In this document: piece after piece, positions 30,972 to 37,894 of the stretch | How positions within the stretch are numbered: the stretch's first letter is position 1 | How the letters are laid out: each line of letters begins with the position of its first letter | Position numbers and translations under genes: made by a program | Notes under the pieces: model-generated | Seen by the model: the letters and a program-made list of their open reading frames with translations, nothing else | Told to the model about the DNA's origin: nothing | The model's database searches: none | Origin: JAVBLG01 sp031553655 | Lineage (GTDB): Bacteria > Desulfobacterota > Desulfovibrionia > Desulfovibrionales > Desulfovibrionaceae | DNA: 42,167 bases | NCBI GenBank assembly: GCA_031553655.1 | Contig: JAVBLG010000085.1 | Span: 1 to 42,167, forward strand | Direction of reading: 5' to 3'

Positions 30972-32894
30972 TTACTTTTTCACTTCGGTATAATCGGCGT
31001 CAACCACGTCGTCGGCGCTGTTACCGGAAGCTCCGGCCGCGCTTGCCCCGGCAGCTCCGGCTGCGCCTGCTCCCGGGCCCTGAGCTCCAGCAGCCTGCTG
31101 GCTGTAAAGCTGTTCGGCCAGCTTGTGCGAGGCCTGAGCCAGCGCGTCAGTGCTATTTTTGATGGCTTCGGCGTCGTCACCTTCCATGGTTTTGCGCAGA
31201 GCCGTTATCTTCTGTTCAATATCGGCCTTCACAGCGGAGTCGGCCTTTTCGCCCAGATCCTTGAGTGACTTTTCAGTGCCGTAAATCAGGCTGTCGGCAT
31301 GGTTGCGCGCTTCAATGAGCTCCTGCTTTTTCTTGTCGTCCGAGGCATGGGCTTCGGCTTCGCGCACCAGCTTCTGAATGTCGGTTTCAGAAAGGCCCGA
31401 AGAAGCGGTAATCTGAATGGACTGCTGCTTGCCGGTACCCATGTCTTTGGCCGAAACATTAACGATGCCGTTGGCGTCGATATCAAAAGATACTTCAATC
31501 TGGGGCACGCCGCGCGGCGCCGGCGGAATGCCGGTGAGGTCGAAGCGGGCCAGGGTCATATTGTCTCCGGCCATAGGCCGTTCGCCCTGAAGCACGTGAA
31601 TGGAGACCGAAGGTTGATTGTCGGCCGCGGTGGTGAACACCTGGCTTTTGCGCGTGGGAATGGTGGTATTGCGGTCGATCAGCTTGGTGAAAACGCCGCC
31701 CATGGTTTCAATACCCAGCGAAAGCGGGGTTACGTCGAGCAACAGCACGTCTTTGACGTCGCCGGCCAGAATGCCGCCCTGAATGGCCGCGCCCATGGCC
31801 ACAACTTCATCGGGGTTAACCGAACGGTTGGGTTCCTTGCCGAAAAATTCGCCCACTTTCTTCTGCACCAGAGGCATGCGGGTCATGCCGCCCACCAGCA
31901 CAACTTCGTCAATTTGATTGGCGGAAAGCCCGGCGTCGGCCAGGGCCTTGCGGCAGGGTTCGATGGTTCTGGTTACCAGGTCATCAACCAACTGCTCCAG
32001 TTTCGCCCTGGTGATCTTCACCAGCATATGCTTGGGGCCATTCTGGTCGGCGGTGATAAAGGGCAGATTGACTTCGCTTTCCATGGCGGTGGAAAGGTCT
32101 TTCTTGGCCTTTTCCGCCGCTTCTTTCAGGCGCTGAAGAGCCATGCGATCCTTTGCAAGATCAATCCCGTTGTCTCTCTTGAATTCTTCAACCAGGAAAT
32201 TGATGATGCGCAGGTCAAAATCCTCGCCGCCGAGGAAGGTATCGCCATTGGTGGCGCGCACTTCAACCACGTTGTCGCCCACTTCAAGAATGGAAATATC
32301 GAAAGTGCCGCCGCCAAGGTCGAAAACAGCAATTTTTTCATTGGACTTGCGGTCAAAGCCGTAAGCCAGCGAAGCGGCGGTGGGCTCGTTGATGATACGC
32401 TTCACATCAAGGCCGGCAATGCGTCCGGCGTCTTTGGTGGCCTGGCGCTGGGCATCGTTGAAATAGGCCGGAACGGTGATAACCGCTTCGGTAACGGTTT
32501 CGCCGAGGTAGGTTTCAGCGTCGGCTTTAAGTTTGGCCAGAATCATGGCCGAAATTTCCGGGGCGCTGTAGGCGCGGCCGTCCACTTCAACGGCGGCGTC
32601 GCCATTGGACGATCCCACGATGCGATAGGGGGAATGGTCTTTCCAGCGGCCCACTTCGGGGGCGTCAAAACGGCGGCCCATAAGTCTTTTCACCGCAAAC
32701 ACAGTACGTTCCGGGTTGGTAACGGCCTGACGTTTGGCAATTTCGCCCACCAGACGTTCCTTGTCTGTGAAAGCGACAACAGAAGGGGTGGTGCGCCCGC
32801 CTTCGGGGTTGGTTATGCACTTGGGATCCTTCCCTTCCATCACATACACGCAGGAATTGGTGGTCCCAAGGTCTATACCGATAATCTTGGACAT
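30972..32894 (-). CDS. dnaK: Molecular chaperone DnaK (Hsp70)
   Basis: A 640-residue Hsp70. It opens with GIDLGTTNSCVYVMEG (phosphate loop 1) and contains AYFNDAQRQATKDAGRIAGLDVKRIINEPTAASLAYG, IAVFDLGGGTFDISIL and VVLVGGMTRMPLVQKKV of the ATPase domain. The linker DVLLLDVTPLSLGIETMGG leads into the substrate-binding domain, and the tail is Gly/Ala-rich, ending DDVVDADYTEVKK. With GrpE (encoded 1.6 kb upstream on the same strand) and DnaJ (not in the window) it folds and protects proteins. A strong ribosome site, GAGGAGG, precedes the ATG. No CIRCE element or convincing sigma-32 promoter was seen in the 250 bp upstream. Confidence 0.99.
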   Translation of the reverse strand: MSKIIGIDLGTTNSCVYVMEGKDPKCITNPEGGRTTPSVVAFTDKERLVGEIAKRQAVTNPERTVFAVKRLMGRRFDAPEVGRWKDHSPYRIVGSSNGDAAVEVDGRAYSAPEISAMILAKLKADAETYLGETVTEAVITVPAYFNDAQRQATKDAGRIAGLDVKRIINEPTAASLAYGFDRKSNEKIAVFDLGGGTFDISILEVGDNVVEVRATNGDTFLGGEDFDLRIINFLVEEFKRDNGIDLAKDRMALQRLKEAAEKAKKDLSTAMESEVNLPFITADQNGPKHMLVKITRAKLEQLVDDLVTRTIEPCRKALADAGLSANQIDEVVLVGGMTRMPLVQKKVGEFFGKEPNRSVNPDEVVAMGAAIQGGILAGDVKDVLLLDVTPLSLGIETMGGVFTKLIDRNTTIPTRKSQVFTTAADNQPSVSIHVLQGERPMAGDNMTLARFDLTGIPPAPRGVPQIEVSFDIDANGIVNVSAKDMGTGKQQSIQITASSGLSETDIQKLVREAEAHASDDKKKQELIEARNHADSLIYGTEKSLKDLGEKADSAVKADIEQKITALRKTMEGDDAEAIKNSTDALAQASHKLAEQLYSQQAAGAQGPGAGAAGAAGASAAGASGNSADDVVDADYTEVKK

Positions 32895-33041
32895 ATATCC
32901 TCCTCATTAGGAAAACGAAAATTTATATAGAATTGATGGCGGCCTGGCGGGAAGGCCGATCCGACCGATTGCTTAGCGCTTTTATATTAAGTCGATTTAC
33001 GGCATCGTCCAGAGGTTAAAGTGAAAAAAATGTAAATTATG

Positions 33042-33070
33042 TTGACCTTTGACGTGACGCATAATAATAT
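33042..33070 (+). promoter_or_regulatory. Sigma-70 promoter of the split-Soret cytochrome gene
   Basis: TTGACC (33042-33047) and TAATAT (33065-33070) are separated by exactly 17 bp. TTTGAC (33048) and GTCAAA (33071-33076) form an inverted pair around the -10 region and could be an operator. The start codon is 78 bp further downstream. Confidence 0.6.
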
Positions 33071-33147
33071 GTCAAATAAATCGGCCTGTAATAGGTTATA
33101 TTGTAGTTTGTTATTGATAATAGAGCATTAAAAAACGGAGACAGTTA

Positions 33148-33996
33148 ATGAAATTAGGCAGAAGACAAGTTATAGGCGGCCTCGGCGGTCTCGCCGTCGG
33201 CGGAGCTGTTGCCGGTCTTATAGGTGACGCGGCCAATGCCGCCGAAAAAACTCCTGAAGTCAAACCAGCCACCCCCGGTGAGGTGAAGCGTTTTTCTCAG
33301 GTAGGCGGCGACTTCGGCTGGAAACCCCACAAGCTTGATCCCAAAGAATCCGCCGATATTGCTTATGATGGATACTGGCATAAAGGCTATGGTTGAGCCT
33401 ACGGAACTTTCTACGCCATGGTTGGCGTAATGGGTGAAAAATACGGCGCTCCTTACAATCAATTTCCCTATACCATGATGGAAGTGGGCAAGAGCGGCAT
33501 GGACGACTGGGGTGTGTTCTGCGGTTCGCTCCTCGGAGTGCAGATGGCCTTTGCCCTGTTCTACGGCCGCAAAGAACGCATTCCCATGATGAACGAACTT
33601 TTCCGCTGGTATGAGATTACCGCCTTCCCGATTTATAATCCAGGCGACAAAGCCCAGGTGAAGGGCGACGTGCCCACCAGCGTTTCCGATTCCATTATCT
33701 GCCACGTGTCGCTCAGCAAGTGGTGCTACAAAACCAAGACCGATCATGCCTCCAAAAAACGTCAGGAACGCTGCGCGCGCCTGACCGCCGACGTTGCCAT
33801 GAAGGGCATTGAAATTCTCAATGCCAAAATCGACGGAACCTTCAAGAATACCCTTAAAGTGGCCGACGCTGTTACTACCTGCGGCGAATGCCATTCGCCC
33901 GGCAAAAGTGTGGACATTCAAAAAGGCAAGATGGACTGCACTCCCTGCCACAGTGGCAATCCGCATACGGCCAATAAGTTCATGAACCATCCTTAG
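33148..33996 (+). CDS. Split-Soret cytochrome c with in-frame TGA (predicted selenocysteine 83)
   Basis: A 282-residue periplasmic cytochrome if the TGA at 33394-33396 is read as selenocysteine. It has a twin-arginine signal (KLGRRQVIGG, cleavage near ANA-AEK). The C-terminus carries two haem-binding motifs, CGECH (245-249) and CTPCH (264-268), as expected for split-Soret cytochrome, a dimer with two haems and an iron-sulfur cluster per subunit. The middle part is a C_GCAxxG_C_C domain: position 83 (UAYG), GVFCGSLLG with Cys125, then Cys185 and Cys193. The TGA falls where relatives have the first conserved Cys. The frame, the protein similarity and the codon pattern continue unbroken on both sides, and a SECIS-like hairpin follows. 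The mature length of about 250 residues equals that of the known D. desulfuricans protein. A sequencing error or real nonsense mutation is less likely. GGAG precedes the ATG. Confidence 0.88.
33406..33435 (+). promoter_or_regulatory. Bacterial SECIS-like stem-loop after the in-frame TGA
   Basis: TACGCCA (33412-33418) pairs perfectly with TGGCGTA (33423-33429) around the tetraloop TGGT, which has G at the second position as bacterial SECIS elements require. Below a 2-nt internal mismatch, ACTT (33406-33409) can pair with GGGT (33432-33435) using two G-U pairs. The apical loop lies 22 nt after the TGA, within the usual 16-37 nt window for SelB binding. Confidence 0.8.
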
Positions 33997-34205
33997 AGCA
34001 TTTTGCGAATGAAATGAGCGAAATGCTCTGACGGCCCGTGCGTTGTCAGGGCCGTCAGGACACAAAGTGTCCGTAACTTAGGCGGCGAAGCTGCCGTAAT
34101 AACATGCTGTTCCGAGCCGCCGCTGAAAGGCGGCGCAGGACAATCAGCCTTAATTCTTAAAAAATAGTTTCAGGTCATGGATAATTTAAAAAGCAAAATG
34201 CTATA
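33994..34205 (+). mobile_element. MITE-like 212-bp repeat, copy B
   Basis: Same length and about 95% identical by eye to the reverse complement of 24944-25155. It runs from TAGAGCATTTTGC to GCAAAATGCTATA and contains the same series of GC-rich hairpins, with the GGCGGC-GAA-GCCGCC stem changed by one base. The first three bases are the stop codon of the cytochrome gene. It lies in a 468-bp gene-free space (33997-34464) between convergent cytochrome and grpE genes, immediately before hairpin copy 5. Confidence 0.75.
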
Positions 34206-34221
34206 AGCATTGTCCTGAAAA

Positions 34222-34318
34222 GCGGCTTTTGTCCTTTGGCCGCGTCAAAACATAAATCCGAACCGAGGCTGTACCACAAAAGTACTATCCCCGGTTCGGA
34301 TTTATGTTTTTCCTTACC
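34222..34318 (-). repeat. Hairpin repeat, GTAC-heptaloop family, copy 5
   Basis: A perfect 19-bp stem joins 34247-34265 and 34292-34310. The 26-nt loop reads on the minus strand GGGGATA GTAC TTTTGTG GTAC AG, nearly the same as copy 2. On the minus strand GGTAAGGAAAAAC (34318 on) precedes it, and TTGACGCGGCC then ACAAAAG-CGC (34248-34222) follow, matching copy 1. The remaining bases to the grpE stop hold further small hairpins, such as GCACTTG/CAAGTGC near 34420-34440, and no gene. Confidence 0.8.
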
Positions 34319-34464
34319 ATATAGAACAAGATCCATCTTTTCAGAACAGCGCCTCAAGCCTTCTTCACGGCAAAATACGCCGCTTACAGGGCTGACGCGC
34401 CTCAGCGCGGATGCCCGAGGCACTTGTATCAGCAAGTGCCCGAATGCGTTATCTCTGACGCCGC

Positions 34465-35052
34465 TTACTGGCTAATCAAAACTTTGGCGGGGCGGATGAG
34501 TCGTTCCTTGAGCTTATAGCCTTTCTGCAGCACGCGGCTGACCATGCCTGGAGGCATGTCGCTACGGGCTTCGTGGGACATGGCCTCATGAAATTCGGGG
34601 TTGAATTCTTCGCCTTCTTCGCCGCAAGGCACAAGGCCATGCTTGGCCACGGCCTCCAAAAGAAGCTTTCTGGTCATTTCCACGCCCAGCAGCATGTCCT
34701 TGCAGGCTTCACTGTTTTTGCCGTGCTGAAGGGCCAAATCGAGATTGTCGATGGTGGGCAGAAGATCCTTCATGACTTTTTCCGCCGCGAAGTTGAGCAT
34801 TTCACCATGCTCGCGGGAAAGACGCTTCTTGAAATTGTCCATTTCCGCAACAGCGCGCAGGCGCGTTTCCTCAGCTTCGGCTTTTACGTTGCACGCGGGA
34901 CAAATAAGGGCGCGGCAATCTTCGGCCAATTTTTCCGCGTCAATGTCCTTTTCCTCGGCTTTGGACGCGGCGGCTTGTGCCTCGGCATCCGGAGCTTCAA
35001 GGTCCATCTGGGCGGTTTTCATGTATTTTTCATGGGGATTTTCTTTGGCCAT
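34465..35052 (-). CDS. grpE: GrpE nucleotide exchange factor
   Basis: A 195-residue GrpE, the exchange factor that releases ADP from DnaK. Residues 40-120 form the long helix (RLRAVAEMDNFKKRLSREHGEMLNFAAEKVMKDLLPTIDNLDLAL), followed by the beta domain with HEAMSHEARSDMPPGMVSRVLQKGYKLKERLIRPAKVLIS. The N-terminal part has a cysteine cluster, Cys46, Cys51 and Cys54 (CRALICPACN), not found in E. coli GrpE. ATG 35052 was chosen because AAGGAG lies 5 nt upstream. The frame reaches 35208 but the extra part is unlike GrpE. A perfect TATAAT lies at 35199-35194 on the minus strand without a good -35. It is on the same strand as dnaK but separated from it by the cytochrome gene and repeats. Confidence 0.95.
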   Translation of the reverse strand: MAKENPHEKYMKTAQMDLEAPDAEAQAAASKAEEKDIDAEKLAEDCRALICPACNVKAEAEETRLRAVAEMDNFKKRLSREHGEMLNFAAEKVMKDLLPTIDNLDLALQHGKNSEACKDMLLGVEMTRKLLLEAVAKHGLVPCGEEGEEFNPEFHEAMSHEARSDMPPGMVSRVLQKGYKLKERLIRPAKVLISQ

Positions 35053-35391
35053 GATGACTCCTTCTCTACTATGTTTCAATCCACAACCGGATCTATCCGT
35101 CGACTGACTCCGTCCGCGGCGGATAGGAATTTTGGGGGAGATTTCAAACCATAAAGGAAATTTTAATAAAGAATATCTTACATCCGCACGGTGATTATAA
35201 GACTGCATATAAAAAGTTTATCGCTATGGAGTAATGACGCCTTAACAAACTGTCAAGGTTAAAAGTGAAATTTACTCCGGATTCATTTTTTGCCGTGTTT
35301 GCCGTCATGTAAGAAATGTGGCCTCTCCGGCTGGTCTTTCAGCGATTTTGTTCACAGGAAAAGAAATGATCTTAGAGCCTATGTCAGGAGC

Positions 35392-35523
35392 AAAATTTGG
35401 GAGCATTTTTGAACGCTGGCGCGGCAAACGGCGATTTCCCGCCGGAAATAGAACTTTTTAGGTTCATTTCCGACGGGAAATCGTCGTTTAACAAAGCCGG
35501 CGCTCAAAAGCGCCCCAAATTTT
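35392..35523 (-). repeat. 132-nt imperfect hairpin overlapping a stop codon
   Basis: AAAATTTGGG (35392) pairs with CCCAAATTTT (35514-35523), and the arms stay paired imperfectly for about 60 bp, including CGATTTCCCG/CGGGAAATCG and GGAAAT-GAAC/GTTCATTTCC. The loop is seven bases, TTTTTAG. The end of the arm overlaps the TAA stop (35524-35522) of the membrane protein gene. It may be its terminator. The 7-nt loop on a GAAC/GTTC stem recalls the GTAC family, but the flanking boxes are missing. From here to the grpE start no gene is seen. Confidence 0.65.
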
Positions 35524-36247
35524 ACGCTTCTTGCTTGCTCTTGGCCTTGGTCATGGTCAGGCCAATACCGTCAAAAAGTTCAAATACGCCAAAACCGTAC
35601 CACATGGTGTAAATTACATAAAAAACCAACATACCGGTAAGAATGAACAAGTTGTCCATAACTTTGGTGGGCTTTACGCTGTAAAAGTTGTGGCCCGGCT
35701 CCACGGCGCGGCGCACCACGGCGTCAACCACCGAAGCGTCGGCCACTTTGCCCTGCTTCTGCAGTTCCTTTATGCACGGAGAAAGAATGCTCCACCAGTT
35801 GCCGGTGACCTTGAGGGCGTCGGTACTGTACTTCTGTTGCAGGGCCGCGCTGTCATTATGATACATTTTGTCCGAGTCGGCCACGGCGGCGGAAAGAATT
35901 TTGGCGAGGTCTCCGCTCATGGTCAGCTTGTTGCCGTCCACCGCTCCTTTGACTCCAGCGGCTTCGAGCATGGCCACGGCCAGATTGAGATCGGCCTTTT
36001 TGGGGGTTACTGTTATGGTCACTTCCTTGCCCTGCAAACCGTCAACGCGCTTTTGAACCGCCGGGATAAAGTAAGAGGACCCCTTGGACAGCTCGTTGAA
36101 AAGCTGGTCGGCGTATTGCAGGCCGGTTATGCGCTTGCCGGAAGTGTCATCTTTAAAGAAGGGCGTAAGAATAGCCGCGAACACTCCGAAAAAGGACAGT
36201 ATCAGCAGCATGCCCTTGGAAAAGGCTTTTTTGTTTCTTACCAGCAT
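35522..36247 (-). CDS. Membrane protein of unknown function paired with TauE/SafE permease
   Basis: A 241-residue protein whose family I cannot name. One hydrophobic span is near the N-terminus (about 12-30) and another near the C-terminus (about 199-224). Between them is a 165-residue soluble part, probably periplasmic, with TGLQYADQLFNELSKGSSYFIPAVQKRV and EVTITVTPKKADLNLAVAMLEAAGV. The gene starts 4 bp after the permease stop, so the two are translated together, and it is likely an accessory subunit of the transporter. The stop codon lies at the base of a long hairpin. No enzyme motif or cofactor-binding cysteine pair is visible. Confidence 0.75.
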   Translation of the reverse strand: MLVRNKKAFSKGMLLILSFFGVFAAILTPFFKDDTSGKRITGLQYADQLFNELSKGSSYFIPAVQKRVDGLQGKEVTITVTPKKADLNLAVAMLEAAGVKGAVDGNKLTMSGDLAKILSAAVADSDKMYHNDSAALQQKYSTDALKVTGNWWSILSPCIKELQKQGKVADASVVDAVVRRAVEPGHNFYSVKPTKVMDNLFILTGMLVFYVIYTMWYGFGVFELFDGIGLTMTKAKSKQEA

Positions 36248-36251
36248 ACGT

Positions 36252-37508
36252 TTAGCCCTCCGCTCTCAATTTGCCAAGATTCATGAAGAACTTGCTGAAA
36301 ATCCATATTCCGAAAAAAGCCACCACAAGCCAGAACACGATGTTGCCCACGTATTCTATACCGTTCACAAGCCCGGCGGGCATGTTGATCACTTCCAGTT
36401 CCACCAGCTTTTTGGGCAGAGTGGCCACACGGTTAATAAAACCGGCAATAATGGACACAGCGTAAAAGCCGCGTATGTGAATACCCTTTACCACCTTGGT
36501 GGTAAGCGCGCCAACCTGGATTCCAAGGAGCGAACCAAGCAGCATGCCCATGGCCAAGGTGTAGAACACATAGCCGTAAATGGCGTACTGGGCGATGGAG
36601 GCCATGCCAGCGGTGAAGATGATCTGAAGGATGTCGGTGCCCACAGTGGTCATGGAGGACACGCCGAAGATGTAAACGAACATGGGGAAGGTGACGAAGC
36701 CGCCGCCAACGCCCATAATGGCCGCGAGCAGCCCCACGATCACGCCGCCGGCGGCCACAATCCAACCGGAAAGGCGACGACCGCCGGGTACCAGGTCTTC
36801 ATCAAAAGTAATCATGGGAGGCATGTTGAGGCTTTGTAGCTTGATAGCCAAGCCGGTGGTACCGGAGGAACCACCATGGGCATCTCCGCCGCCTCCGCCC
36901 TTGCTGGCCTTAAGGAAGTCAAACAAGGCGTAGAAGCCTAAAAAGCCCAGCAGGACGGCATAAATGCCGCTGATGAACAGTTCGGAGAGCAGCGGGTCGG
37001 CATTGTACAGGCCCTTGTTGATGGCCCCGCCGATGAATGTGCCCACGCCCGAACCGCAGAGGAAGGCCACAGCCAGGGCCACGGAAACGTTGCCGAGTTT
37101 TTTATGCACCGTGGTTCCCATGATCGCCTTGGCGAAAATGTGGAAAAGGTCGGTGCCCACGGCCAGGATGCCTTTAACCCCGGCGGCCATGAGGGCCGGG
37201 GTAATGATGAAGCCGCCGCCCGCGCCGATGCAGCCGGTGATCAGGCCGGCGGCCAAGCCCACGGCGATGGATGCCAGAAAAATGGTGGTGGTGTAAAAGG
37301 CCGGGGCATAGGCGGTTTTGCCGCCAAGCATTTCGTGCGCCTCATACGCTTCGGCAAAGCATCCCACAAAAATGGGCAGAGTCAGAAGCAGAAGCCATAA
37401 CATTTTTTTACGGTTTTTCAAAATTGAAGTGGAAACTTCCAGATCCCATTTGGCATATGCCATGGAACTGGCCATCAGAAAATCATATAAGGCTCGGCCA
37501 TAGCGCAT
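36252..37508 (-). CDS. TauE/SafE family permease
   Basis: A 418-residue membrane protein with about nine hydrophobic spans. Two glycine-rich repeats typical of the TauE/SafE (DUF81) family are visible: GLITGCIGAGGGFIITPAL with AVGTDLFHI, and GLLAAIMGVGGGFVTFPMF with TVGTDILQI. Members move sulfite, sulfoacetate, sulfate or other sulfur anions. A hydrophilic N-terminal stretch of 36 residues and a cytoplasmic loop with GGGGGDAHGG (about 200-210) are additions to the core. GGGAGG lies 5 nt before the ATG. With the following membrane protein it forms a two-gene unit. In a sulfate reducer an uptake or export role in sulfur-anion traffic is likely but is an inference. Confidence 0.87.
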   Translation of the reverse strand: MRYGRALYDFLMASSMAYAKWDLEVSTSILKNRKKMLWLLLLTLPIFVGCFAEAYEAHEMLGGKTAYAPAFYTTTIFLASIAVGLAAGLITGCIGAGGGFIITPALMAAGVKGILAVGTDLFHIFAKAIMGTTVHKKLGNVSVALAVAFLCGSGVGTFIGGAINKGLYNADPLLSELFISGIYAVLLGFLGFYALFDFLKASKGGGGGDAHGGSSGTTGLAIKLQSLNMPPMITFDEDLVPGGRRLSGWIVAAGGVIVGLLAAIMGVGGGFVTFPMFVYIFGVSSMTTVGTDILQIIFTAGMASIAQYAIYGYVFYTLAMGMLLGSLLGIQVGALTTKVVKGIHIRGFYAVSIIAGFINRVATLPKKLVELEVINMPAGLVNGIEYVGNIVFWLVVAFFGIWIFSKFFMNLGKLRAEG

Positions 37509-37894
37509 AGGCTCCTCCCAAAAAAATTTTTTTTAGATATAGCAATAGCCGTGCCATAATTATACTGCGCCATGTAAAAAAATAATCCGCAATTTCAACA
37601 TCTAATAGTGGTGAGGCTATTTTTTTATAATCTGCCGCAACCATATTATGTCAGCTTTTTTTACACTTGTAAAAAGCGCGTGCCACTCCCTTCACCGGAC
37701 CGCTTGTATAAATTTGCACTTGACCGTTCTATTTTTCCTGTTAGATTCTTTGAAAATATGTTTGCCGGAACGCGTCCACCCATATCAGTAATGACATTTT
37801 TTCTGCCTGCATTCTCTTGCGGTTTTATGCTCGGAGCCTGGAAAAAATTAGAACCAGAGACTTCATTTATCCCTTCATATAATACGGACCACCA
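37509..37894. other. Divergent intergenic region without a gene
   Basis: This 386-bp AT-rich stretch separates the TauE/SafE gene (minus) and the hybrid kinase gene (plus) and must hold both promoters. No clear -35/-10 pairs, repeats or RNA genes were recognised. A short open frame at 37608-37934 has no recognisable features and overlaps the kinase start, so it is not called. Confidence 0.5.

Noticed and set aside
31299..32930. A 543-codon open frame antisense to dnaK
   Set aside because: A common artefact opposite dnaK genes; the composition is that of a mirrored coding sequence.
32895..33041. A heat-shock sigma-32 promoter or CIRCE element upstream of dnaK
   Set aside because: No CIRCE inverted repeat and no acceptable CTTGAA / CCCCAT pair could be found by eye.
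33418..33996. A separate gene starting at ATG 33418, with an interrupted cytochrome gene before it
   Set aside because: This would cut one domain in two, leaves the second part without a signal peptide or ribosome site, and ignores the SECIS-like hairpin. Read-through as selenocysteine explains everything in one gene.
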